Below, one piece after another: positions 16,728-24,111 of a stretch of 64,000 nt of DNA. This DNA is from Giesbergeria anulus (GTDB lineage: Bacteria; Pseudomonadota; Gammaproteobacteria; Burkholderiales; Burkholderiaceae_C). The stretch spans positions 186,001 to 250,000 of the forward strand of contig NZ_FOGD01000003.1 in NCBI RefSeq assembly GCF_900111115.1. The letters run 5' to 3'. Below the pieces are notes generated by a model. That model was given only the letters and a program-made list of their open reading frames with translations. It did no database searches and had not been told where the DNA came from. The position numbers and the translations under genes are program-made. Position 1 is the first letter of the stretch. Each line of letters starts with the position of its first letter.

Positions 16728-18758
16728 GTGGTGACTACCCTTTCATCCACCTCTACCGGCGGCGTGCCCACAGCCCCTGAAGCGCCCATCGATCCAGCCC
16801 TGCTGGCGCGCATGGCTACGGCGTTTTTCACGGCGCTACCGGGGCAGCAGCCCCATTTTGCGGGTGATGTTGCCGCCACGCCCCCGGCCTCGGTGCCGGG
16901 CGTGGGGCAGGCATCGCCCCTGCCGCCCGGCGTGCAAGCGCCGGTGAACATTGCGCCTGCTGGGTCGCCCTTGGCCAGCCCAGCGGGTTTTGGCCCCAGC
17001 GTGCCCGGCACGCCGTTTCCGCAAGGCATCGTTCCCGGTGCCAATCTGATTCCGGCATCGCCGACACCGCTGGCCTCGCTGGCACACCGGGCACCAGCGT
17101 TGCTACCCCATGCCCCAGCAGGCAATGGCGTGCCCGACACGGTGTCTAGTGCTCTGCCCGCTTACGAACCGCGCTTTGGCAGTGGTGTTTTGGGCGTGCC
17201 CGAAGCCGCTACCGCTGCACGGCCCGCAGCCGCTACGGCGTCGCCGTTCTACTTTCTGGCAGATCAACAAGGGCAACCCACGCCGCAAGTTGCCAGCACG
17301 GCCAGTCGTGGCCCAGACGCGCTCGATACCTTGGCCCATGCACCGTTTGCTGCACCGGAGGTGCCTCGTGTTAGCACGCCTACGGCAGGTAGCGGCGTGC
17401 CCAGCACCGTGCCCTCGGCGGAGCCAAAGTTTTACTTTGTGGATGCCGTGGTGTTGCCCGGCGGCTACACCACACCGGCGCACCCTACGCAGGCAGGGGC
17501 CGCCGTTCCCCAAACTGGTCACAGTGCCCACCCGGCGTTTGATGTCCATGCGGTGCGGCGCGATTTTCCGGTGTTGCAAGAGCGCGTGAATGGTCGGCCT
17601 CTGGCTTGGCTAGACAACGCTGCCACCACACACAAGCCCAAATCGGTCATTGATCGCATCGCCTACTTCTACGAGCATGAGAACTCGAACATCCACCGCG
17701 CTGCCCATGAACTGGCCGCTCGTGCTACCGACGCCTACGAAGGCGCACGGGAACGGGTGCGCCGTTTTATCAACGCGCCAGATGTGAACGAAGTGATCTT
17801 TGTGCGCGGCACCACCGAAGCCATCAATTTGGTGGCTAAAAGCTGGGGCTGGCAGCACATTGGTGAGGGCGATGAGATCATCGTTTCTAACTTGGAGCAC
17901 CACGCCAACATCGTGCCTTGGCAGCAACTGGCTGCGGCTAAAGGGGCCAAGCTGCGCGTGATTCCGGTCGATGATTCGGGCCAAGTGTTGCTCGATGAGT
18001 ACCAAAAGCTGCTCAACAGCCGCACTAAGCTGGTCTCAGTCACTCAGGTGTCCAATGCCTTGGGCACGGTGGTGCCAGTCAAGCAGATCGTGGAGTTGGC
18101 GCACCGTGCCGGTGCCAAAGCGTTGGTAGATGGCGCGCAATCCATTTCGCATATGCGGGTGGACGTGCAAGACATCGGTGCCGACTTCTTTGTCTTTTCC
18201 GGCCACAAGGTATTTGGCCCGACCGGCATTGGCGTAGTTTGGGGCAAACGCGAAGTGCTTGAAGATATGCCCCCGTGGCAAGGCGGCGGCAACATGATTG
18301 CCGACGTTACCTTCGAGAAAACCGTGTTCCAGCCGATTCCGAACAAGTTTGAGGCCGGTACAGGCAACATTGCTGATGCCGTAGGCTTGGGCGCTGCCAT
18401 TGACTATGTGAACCGCATTGGTATTGAAAATATCGCCCGTTACGAGCACGATTTGTTGGTTTACGGCATGCAGGCTTTGGGTGATATCCGGGGCGTGCGC
18501 CTGATTGGCACCGCCGCCGATAAGGCCAGTGTGATGTCATTTACCTTGGCGGGTTACACCACCGCTGAGGTGGGCGAAGCGCTGAATGCCGAAGGTATTG
18601 CCGTGCGTACCGGCCACCACTGCGCGCAGCCCATTTTGCGGCGCATGGGGGTAGAAACTACGGTGCGTCCCTCATTGGCGTTTTACAACACCTTTGACGA
18701 AATAGACCGTCTGGTGAGTGTGGTGCAGCGCTTGTCTAGCCAGCGGCGCAGCGGGTAA
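16728..18758 (+). CDS. SufS-type cysteine desulfurase with disordered cargo-loading N-terminus
   Basis: A PLP enzyme that releases sulfur from cysteine as a protein persulfide plus alanine; here it is the predicted cargo of the encapsulin. The 676-residue product starts with GTG (a second GTG follows at once). Residues 1 to about 265 are low-complexity Ala/Pro/Gly/Val with recurring short motifs: GNGVPDTVSSALP near 132 and GSGVPSTVPSAEP near 221. The catalytic part, from HAVRRDFPVLQERV (about 275), has LDNAATTHKP, the PLP lysine K494 in SGHKVFGPTG, and the active-site Cys632 in RTGHHCAQP. Ordinary SufS is about 410 residues, so the extra 265 residues are the cargo-loading domain, as known for family 2A partners. 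Confidence 0.93.
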   Translation: MVTTLSSTSTGGVPTAPEAPIDPALLARMATAFFTALPGQQPHFAGDVAATPPASVPGVGQASPLPPGVQAPVNIAPAGSPLASPAGFGPSVPGTPFPQGIVPGANLIPASPTPLASLAHRAPALLPHAPAGNGVPDTVSSALPAYEPRFGSGVLGVPEAATAARPAAATASPFYFLADQQGQPTPQVASTASRGPDALDTLAHAPFAAPEVPRVSTPTAGSGVPSTVPSAEPKFYFVDAVVLPGGYTTPAHPTQAGAAVPQTGHSAHPAFDVHAVRRDFPVLQERVNGRPLAWLDNAATTHKPKSVIDRIAYFYEHENSNIHRAAHELAARATDAYEGARERVRRFINAPDVNEVIFVRGTTEAINLVAKSWGWQHIGEGDEIIVSNLEHHANIVPWQQLAAAKGAKLRVIPVDDSGQVLLDEYQKLLNSRTKLVSVTQVSNALGTVVPVKQIVELAHRAGAKALVDGAQSISHMRVDVQDIGADFFVFSGHKVFGPTGIGVVWGKREVLEDMPPWQGGGNMIADVTFEKTVFQPIPNKFEAGTGNIADAVGLGAAIDYVNRIGIENIARYEHDLLVYGMQALGDIRGVRLIGTAADKASVMSFTLAGYTTAEVGEALNAEGIAVRTGHHCAQPILRRMGVETTVRPSLAFYNTFDEIDRLVSVVQRLSSQRRSG

Positions 18759-18786
18759 ATTCCTGCCGCCTACCACCTGCCAACCC

Positions 18787-18820
18787 AGCGCCAGAGGCTC
18801 GTGCCTGCTGGCGCTTTTTT
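18787..18820 (+). terminator. Intrinsic terminator of the encapsulin operon
   Basis: AGCGCCAG (18787-18794) pairs with CTGGCGCT (18808-18815); an inner AGG/CCT extends the stem. T residues run through 18820. It lies 29 bases after the desulfurase stop. Confidence 0.85.
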
Positions 18821-18909
18821 GTCCCCCTCTAGAATGCCCGAAGTCACCTGAACCACATCCAAAACACCCTGGCCCGCTGTGCAAGCCCTGAATTATGGAG
18901 AACGACGGT

Positions 18910-19379
18910 ATGAAGCGCTTTGCCTGCCGCTATGCCATTGGGTGGCCCTGACGCACCCGCGCGAGGCCATCGTGCGCTTTGGAGTAGTGCGCCCGATACT
19001 GACCCCAGACCCAGCGACGCAATTGGATCAGTTGTTCAGCCACTATGTAGATCGCGTCTTTGCTACACACGAGGTACAGCGTTTACATGGGCAAGTTGCC
19101 AAGGTCATCAAACCTTTTAATCTTGCGCAAAACGAAGCCAACGCTATCTATGTGCATGGCGATGCTTGGTTGCAAAAAGTTCGCCGACTTCGCCAGCGCC
19201 AACTGCTGCCACATGATGTGTTGTTTGCGGTGGAAGCACCACCGCCAGCGGATGCCCAACGGTTTGCCGCCTACCAAGAGATTTCTGGCGAGTTGCAAGA
19301 ACAGGGCGTACAACTGGTACAGAAAGACCAAGAATCAACCATCTTGGCGTTTGCTGCTGCGACGGTTGACCTGCACTGA
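18910..19379 (+). pseudogene. Decayed DUF3037-family gene
   Basis: A ribosome-binding site (GGAG at 18897-18900) and ATG at 18910 start a frame reading MKRFACRYAIGWP that stops at 18951. 'CRYAI' is the usual opening of DUF3037 proteins. The rest of the family resemblance continues in a different frame from about 18950: REAIVRFGVVRP, then a long alpha-helical stretch, VAKVIKPFNLAQNEANAIYV, and a final STILAFAAATVDLH at 19379. After that stop a third frame reads TRFHTNSRYGFEQHFLYIDA up to about 19494. This suggests at least one frameshift and a short deletion. An uninterrupted reading from GTG 18879 to 19379 (166 residues) is possible if the N-terminus has been replaced. DUF3037 function is unknown. 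Confidence 0.5.
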
Positions 19380-19548
19380 CCCGGTTTCACACCAACTCCC
19401 GCTATGGCTTTGAACAGCATTTTTTGTATATCGATGCGCGCATTGGTCGTTTGTTAGCGGGTGAGCAGCGCGGTACATTGACTGCACTGCGGTAGGTTGC
19501 GCAGCACATCCAGTGATGGATGGATCGAAGCTGGTAAGGGGAACTTTG

Positions 19549-19576
19549 ATAGCCCGCCTTGTGCGGGCTATTTTTT
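19549..19576 (+). terminator. Intrinsic terminator upstream of the amino-acid ABC operon
   Basis: ATAGCCCGC (19549-19557) pairs with GCGGGCTAT (19563-19571) around a five-base loop and runs into six T. The 315-bp stretch 19380-19694 otherwise holds only the decayed DUF3037 tail and, presumably, the promoter for the transporter operon. Confidence 0.88.
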
Positions 19577-19694
19577 GTTAGAAGATGCGTAATCGTTTAA
19601 CCTTCAACCTGTGCCGCCCCACCTATCCCAGTAACGCCTTGGCTGGCTGGTCAGGCGGGCTTCCTTTCGCTATCCCGACACGATTGATTCCAAC

Positions 19695-20720
19695 ATGCCC
19701 TCTCTTCGTACTTCCCTGACCGCTCTGGCCTTGGGTCTGGCCGCCCTCGTGCCCGCCCATGCGGGCAAAACCCTCGACACCATCCAGCAGCGCGGCCAGA
19801 TCGCTGTGGGCGTGAGTACCGGCGTGCCCGGTTTCTCTGCGGCCAACAGCCAAGGCCAATGGGTCGGCTTGGATGTGGACATTGCTAAAGCCGTAGCCGC
19901 TGCTGTGCTCAGTGATGCCAACAAGGTGAAATGGGTGCCGCTGGCCTCGCAGCAGCGCTTTACGGCCCTGCAATCGGGCGAGGTGGATGTGCTCTCGCGC
20001 AACACCACCGTGACGCTGACGCGTGATGCCTCGATGGGGTTGGCCTCCACCGCTGTGGTGTTTTATGACGGCCAAGGCTTTATGGTGCCCGCCAAGCTCA
20101 AGGTGAAAAGCGCCAAACAGCTCAAGGGAGCGACGGTGTGCGTGCAATCAGGCACCACGTCGGAGAAAAACCTGACCGACTTCTCGCGCTTGCATAGCCT
20201 GAACCTCAAGCCAGTGGTGTTTGACAAGTTTGATGCTGCCAACGCCGCCTATTTTGCTGGGCGCTGCCAAGCCTACACCACCGATACCTCGGGGCTGGCC
20301 TCGGTGCGGGCCAAAGAAGCCAAGAACCCGCAAGAGCACGTCATCTTGCCCGAATTGATCTCCAAAGAGCCACTGGGGCCGCTGGTGCGCCGGGGCGATG
20401 ACGAATGGCAAGCCATCGTGCGCTGGGTGGTGTATGGCCTGATCGAGGCCGAAGAAAACGGCATCACCCAAGCCAATGTGAACCAACTCAAGGCTGACAG
20501 CACCGACCCTGTGGTTGGCCGCCTGCTGGGCAAGACCGAAGACACTGGCAAGCTGCTGGGCTTAGACCGTGACTGGCTGGCGCGTGCCGTTCAAGCTGTG
20601 GGCAACTATGGCGAAATCTACGAGCGCAACGTGGGTGAGAAAACCCCAGTCGGCCTGTCGCGTGGCCTCAACCGCCTGTGGAACCAAGGTGGCCTGCTCT
20701 ACGCCTTGCCGGTACGTTGA
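19695..20720 (+). CDS. aapJ: General amino-acid ABC transporter, periplasmic receptor (AapJ/BztA type)
   Basis: The solute-binding component of a polar amino-acid uptake transporter. The 341-residue protein has a signal peptide ending VPAHA. It then shows the AapJ hallmarks: LDTIQQRGQIAVGVSTGVPGFS, GLDVDIAKAVAAAVL, LSRNTTVTLTRDASMGL and VCVQSGTTSEKNLTDF. The C-terminal region EIYERNVGEKTPVGLSRGLN is characteristic of the AapJ/BztA subgroup rather than of single-substrate receptors such as HisJ. It is the first of four genes (receptor, two permeases, ATPase). The ATG at 19695 is preceded by only weak Shine-Dalgarno character. Confidence 0.92.
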   Translation: MPSLRTSLTALALGLAALVPAHAGKTLDTIQQRGQIAVGVSTGVPGFSAANSQGQWVGLDVDIAKAVAAAVLSDANKVKWVPLASQQRFTALQSGEVDVLSRNTTVTLTRDASMGLASTAVVFYDGQGFMVPAKLKVKSAKQLKGATVCVQSGTTSEKNLTDFSRLHSLNLKPVVFDKFDAANAAYFAGRCQAYTTDTSGLASVRAKEAKNPQEHVILPELISKEPLGPLVRRGDDEWQAIVRWVVYGLIEAEENGITQANVNQLKADSTDPVVGRLLGKTEDTGKLLGLDRDWLARAVQAVGNYGEIYERNVGEKTPVGLSRGLNRLWNQGGLLYALPVR

Positions 20721-21754
20721 GCCCATCTCCTTCGCTGATCGCTGCCCGCCCCGCGCCACCCCGCGCGCGGCGGCGCTGGTCTTGGCACCACCCCGGCACG
20801 CGGGCGTTGGTCTGGCAACTGTTGGCCTTGCTGGCCGTAGTGCTCGGCTTGGGCTGGCTGCTGCACAACACCCAAGCCAATATGGCGGCACGGGGCATCC
20901 AGAGCGGCTGGGATTTCCTCAGCCAAACGGCAGGCTTCGATATTGGTGAGCAAGCCATCGCCTTTGTTTCCACCGACAGCTATACCCGCGCCTTTGCCGT
21001 GGGTGTTCTTAACACCTTGCGTGTGTCGATCATCGCCATCGTCCTGTGTACGCTGCTGGGGATGCTGGTGGGCATTGGGCGCTTGTCGCGTAATCTGCCG
21101 GTGCGGGCGCTGTGCCGGGCTTATGTCGAGGTGTTTCGCAATGTGCCGCTGTTGGTGCAGTTGCTGCTGTGGTACCTGCTGCTGGTGGAATACCTGCCTG
21201 ACCCGACCGAGGCTTGGCACTGGGGCGAATCCGTGTTTTGGAGCAAGGCCGGTCTGAGCCTGCCCTTTCCGGTGCAAGACGCACAAGGCTGGCACTGGAG
21301 CTTGCCGACGCTGCAAGGCTTTGCCATTGAAGGCGGCGCGGCCCTCTCGCCCGAATTTTTAGCGCTGCTGCTGGGCTTGACGCTCTACACCGCTGCTTTT
21401 GTGGCCGAAGTGGTGCGCGCGGGCATCACCGCCGTACCACGCGGCCAGATAGAGGCAGCTTTGAGCATTGGGCTGGGCCGATTCCAAACGCTGCGCCATG
21501 TCACTGGCCCGCAGGCGCTGCGCATCATCGTGCCACCGTTGACCAACCAATTTTTGAACCTAACCAAAAACTCCTCGCTGGCGGTGGCGGTGGGCTACCC
21601 GGATGTGGTGTCCATTGCCAATACCAGCATGAACCAAACAGGCCGGGCGCTGGAGTGCATTGCCGTCATCATGGCGGTGTATCTGGGCTTGTCGCTGTGT
21701 ACCGCGTTGGTGATGGGCTATGTCAATCGCAGGGCCGCCTTGCGGGAGCGTTAA
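20717..21754 (+). CDS. aapQ: Amino-acid ABC transporter permease (AapQ/BztB type)
   Basis: The first inner-membrane subunit of the transporter. It has a hydrophobic helix near residue 40 (ALVWQLLALLAVVLGLGWLL). It also has a permease core with the EAA loop RAGITAVPRGQIEAALSIGLG, which contacts the ATPase, and a terminal MNQTGRALECIAVIM. The long N-terminal extension with a large periplasmic loop is typical of AapQ. I placed the start at TTG 20717, which overlaps the receptor stop (TTGA). The frame is also open to a GTG at 20678, and the exact start is uncertain. The basic N-terminus ARPAPPRARRR is consistent with a cytoplasmic anchor. Confidence 0.87.
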   Translation: MSPSPSLIAARPAPPRARRRWSWHHPGTRALVWQLLALLAVVLGLGWLLHNTQANMAARGIQSGWDFLSQTAGFDIGEQAIAFVSTDSYTRAFAVGVLNTLRVSIIAIVLCTLLGMLVGIGRLSRNLPVRALCRAYVEVFRNVPLLVQLLLWYLLLVEYLPDPTEAWHWGESVFWSKAGLSLPFPVQDAQGWHWSLPTLQGFAIEGGAALSPEFLALLLGLTLYTAAFVAEVVRAGITAVPRGQIEAALSIGLGRFQTLRHVTGPQALRIIVPPLTNQFLNLTKNSSLAVAVGYPDVVSIANTSMNQTGRALECIAVIMAVYLGLSLCTALVMGYVNRRAALRER

Positions 21755-21757
21755 GCC

Positions 21758-22867
21758 ATGCCTGAAGAAACCCCTGCGCGTTGGATTGCCGCCCGCCCTG
21801 CCCCTGCCCGTAGCGGTGGCCTGCTGGGCTGGCTGCGCCGTGAACTGTGGGGCGGCTGGGTCAGTAGCCTGACCACGCTGGCCCTGTTGGGTTGCGCCCT
21901 GTGGTTGCTGCCACCGCTGGCCGATTGGGCTGTGTGGCAAGCCATTTGGCAGCCCGATGTTGCCGCCTGCCAAGCGGCCCGCGGTAGCGGTGCCTGCTGG
22001 GGTATGTTGGCCGAGAAATACCGCTTCATCATTCTGGGCCGCTATCCGCAGGAAGAGGGCTGGCGTCCCTGGTTGGCTACGGGGTTGCTGCTGGCGCTAG
22101 TTGTAGCCAGCGGGGTGCGCCGCTGCTGGAACCGTTGGCTGCTGTTGGCTTGGGTGCTGGTGTGGGTGGTGTTTGTGGCCCTGATGGGCGGTGGCGTGTT
22201 CGGCTGGGCTGCCGTACCCACGGATCGCTGGGGCGGCCTGCCCCTCACGTTGATGCTCAGTACCCTGTCTATCGTGCTGGCTTGCCCTTTGGCTGTGGCC
22301 TTGGCATTGGGGCGGCGGTCGCAAATGCCTGCTATTCGCGCTTTGTGTAGCTTGTATATCGAACTGGTACGCGGTGTGCCGCTGATCTCGGTGCTGTTCA
22401 TGGCCAGCTTTTTGTTTCCGCTATTTTTGCCGGTGGGGGCTACGCCCGATGTGTTGCTGCGCGTGTTGCTGGGCATTGCCTTGTTTGCTGCCGCCTATTT
22501 AGCCGAAACCGTGCGCGCTGGGCTGCAATCGGTGCCACGCGGCCAAATCGAAGCTGCGGCCAGCGTCGGTTTAGGTTGGTGGCAAACCCAGCGTTTGGTG
22601 GTGTTGCCCCAAGCCTTGGGGGCGGTGGTGCCGGGGCTGATGAACAGCTTTATCTCCATCTTTAAGGATAGCTCACTCATCACCATTGTCAGCCTGTATG
22701 AATTGACGGGTTCGCTGGGGTTGGCGCTCAGTGGTGATCCAGTCTGGCGTCCGTTCATGCTGGAGGGCTACCTGTTTATCACGCTGATCTATTTTGTTGT
22801 CTGTGCGGCCATGTCGCGCTATAGCCTGTGGGTGGAACAACAACAGGCCCGCAGCCGCGCCCGCTGA
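21758..22867 (+). CDS. aapM: Amino-acid ABC transporter permease (AapM/BztC type)
   Basis: The second membrane subunit, 369 residues, which pairs with the preceding permease. It has at least six hydrophobic helices, including a tandem near residues 115-150. The C-terminal BPD_transp_1 core has LYIELVRGVPLISVLFMASF and the EAA motif VRAGLQSVPRGQIEAAASVGLG. The core is followed by FKDSSLITIVSLYELTGSLGLAL, seen in AapM/BztC. The ATG lies three bases after the AapQ stop. Confidence 0.92.
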   Translation: MPEETPARWIAARPAPARSGGLLGWLRRELWGGWVSSLTTLALLGCALWLLPPLADWAVWQAIWQPDVAACQAARGSGACWGMLAEKYRFIILGRYPQEEGWRPWLATGLLLALVVASGVRRCWNRWLLLAWVLVWVVFVALMGGGVFGWAAVPTDRWGGLPLTLMLSTLSIVLACPLAVALALGRRSQMPAIRALCSLYIELVRGVPLISVLFMASFLFPLFLPVGATPDVLLRVLLGIALFAAAYLAETVRAGLQSVPRGQIEAAASVGLGWWQTQRLVVLPQALGAVVPGLMNSFISIFKDSSLITIVSLYELTGSLGLALSGDPVWRPFMLEGYLFITLIYFVVCAAMSRYSLWVEQQQARSRAR

Positions 22868-22888
22868 TCTTTTTTTGAATGGGATGCT

Positions 22889-23680
22889 ATGACTGCTCCT
22901 GCCAATACGGCCCCACTGATCCACTTTCAGCAACTGAACAAATGGTTCGGCAGCGATTTTCATGTGCTGCGCGATATTGACTTGGACATTGCCCGTGGTG
23001 AGCGGGTGGTGGTGTGCGGGCCGTCGGGTTCGGGCAAATCGACGCTCATCCGCTGCATCAATGCGCTCGAATCGTTCCAGCAGGGCGGCCTGTTGGTGGC
23101 GGGGGTGCGGTTGTACCCCGAAGGCCAAGAAGACGAGCGCGCCATTGCCCAAGTGCGCCGCCATGTGGGCATGGTGTTTCAGCAATTCAACCTGTTTCCG
23201 CACTTGAGTGTGCTCGACAACCTGACGCTGGGGCCGATCCATGCTGCCAAGGTGCCGCATGCGCAGGCCCAAGCCCATGCCTTAGCGCAACTGGAGCGCG
23301 TACACATTGCCGATCAGGCGTATAAGTTTCCGCTCCAGTTATCGGGCGGGCAGCAGCAACGGGTGGCGATTGCGCGGGCGTTGTGCTTGTCACCAGAGAT
23401 TTTGTTGTTTGATGAACCCACCTCGGCCCTCGACCCCGAAATGGTGCACGAGGTGCTGGACGTGATGACCGCGCTGGCACGCCAAGGCATCACGATGGTG
23501 TGCGTGACGCACGAGATGGACTTTGCCCGTTCTGTGGCCGACCGTGTGGTGTTTATGGACCAAGGCCAAATCATTGAGCAGGCCGCCCCAGAGGCATTTT
23601 TTGCCCGGCCCGCCACCGAGCGGGCGCAGCAGTTTTTAGACAAACTCATCGGACGCAGCGGCGGCGTTCAAGCTGCCTGA
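22889..23680 (+). CDS. aapP: Amino-acid ABC transporter ATP-binding protein (AapP type)
   Basis: The 263-residue cytoplasmic ATPase of the transporter. Walker A is GPSGSGKST near residue 49, the ABC signature LSGGQQQRVAIARAL is near residue 150, Walker B LLFDEPTSALDPE near 173, and the switch His sits in CVTHEMDFA. The segment FNLFPHLSVLDNLTLGPI is typical of polar amino-acid importers (PAAT family). It is the last gene of the four-gene operon. A GC-rich hairpin without a T run follows 15 bases after the stop. Confidence 0.95.
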   Translation: MTAPANTAPLIHFQQLNKWFGSDFHVLRDIDLDIARGERVVVCGPSGSGKSTLIRCINALESFQQGGLLVAGVRLYPEGQEDERAIAQVRRHVGMVFQQFNLFPHLSVLDNLTLGPIHAAKVPHAQAQAHALAQLERVHIADQAYKFPLQLSGGQQQRVAIARALCLSPEILLFDEPTSALDPEMVHEVLDVMTALARQGITMVCVTHEMDFARSVADRVVFMDQGQIIEQAAPEAFFARPATERAQQFLDKLIGRSGGVQAA

Positions 23681-23694
23681 AGCGCGCCGTAGGC

Positions 23695-23714
23695 GCTGCC
23701 GTTATAGCGGCAGC
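23695..23714 (+). terminator. Hairpin after the amino-acid ABC operon (weak terminator candidate)
   Basis: GCTGCCG (23695-23701) pairs with CGGCAGC (23708-23714) around a six-base loop. There is no U tract, so it may stabilise the 3' end rather than terminate. Confidence 0.4.
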
Positions 23715-23814
23715 ATCGCAACTTATGACGACAACATCTTTGTCTTTGTACATCGCTTTTTATTATTTATAAGTTTTAAGAAAATGTTTTACATTCGTTT
23801 TGGTTATTAAAAAA

Positions 23815-23837
23815 CGGATGGGGACTGCTCCCGTCCG
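23815..23837 (+). repeat. Stem-loop in the leader of the mop gene
   Basis: CGGATGGGG (23815-23823) pairs with CTCCCGTCCG-type sequence (23829-23837) to give about nine pairs, two of them G-T, with a five-base loop. It lies 33 bases before the mop start, downstream of an AT-rich block (23740-23814) that looks like a promoter region. It could be a post-transcriptional control element. It is far too small for the known molybdenum-cofactor riboswitch. Confidence 0.35.
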
Positions 23838-23870
23838 GTGCCAACTTCACCACCGTTTAGGAGTTATCCC

Positions 23871-24086
23871 ATGTCGATTCAAGCTATCAACGTACGCAAC
23901 CAATTCAAGGGCAAAGTCAAAGAAATCATCCGTGGCGATGTGGTCTCGGAAATTGATGTCGAGACCCCTTGGGGCATCGTCACCTCCGTCATCACCACGC
24001 GCTCGGTGGATGACTTGGGCCTGACCATTGGCTCCGAAGTGGTCGCACTGGTCAAATCGACCGAAGTGTCTATCGCCAAGCTCTAA
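23871..24086 (+). CDS. Molybdopterin/molybdate-binding protein Mop (TOBE domain)
   Basis: A 71-residue single-domain molbindin, which oligomerises and stores molybdate or tungstate. The whole sequence is one Mop/TOBE domain: INVRNQFKGKVKEIIRGDVV, then EIDVETPWGIVTSVITTRSV and LGLTIGSEVVALVKSTEVSI. The start at 23871 follows AGGAG; an in-frame ATG at 23838 would add 11 atypical residues. It is followed after 25 bases by the LLM monooxygenase, so the two are probably co-transcribed. Confidence 0.92.
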   Translation: MSIQAINVRNQFKGKVKEIIRGDVVSEIDVETPWGIVTSVITTRSVDDLGLTIGSEVVALVKSTEVSIAKL

Positions 24087-24111
24087 ACCCATAGGAAGAG
24101 GGAGACGCGCC

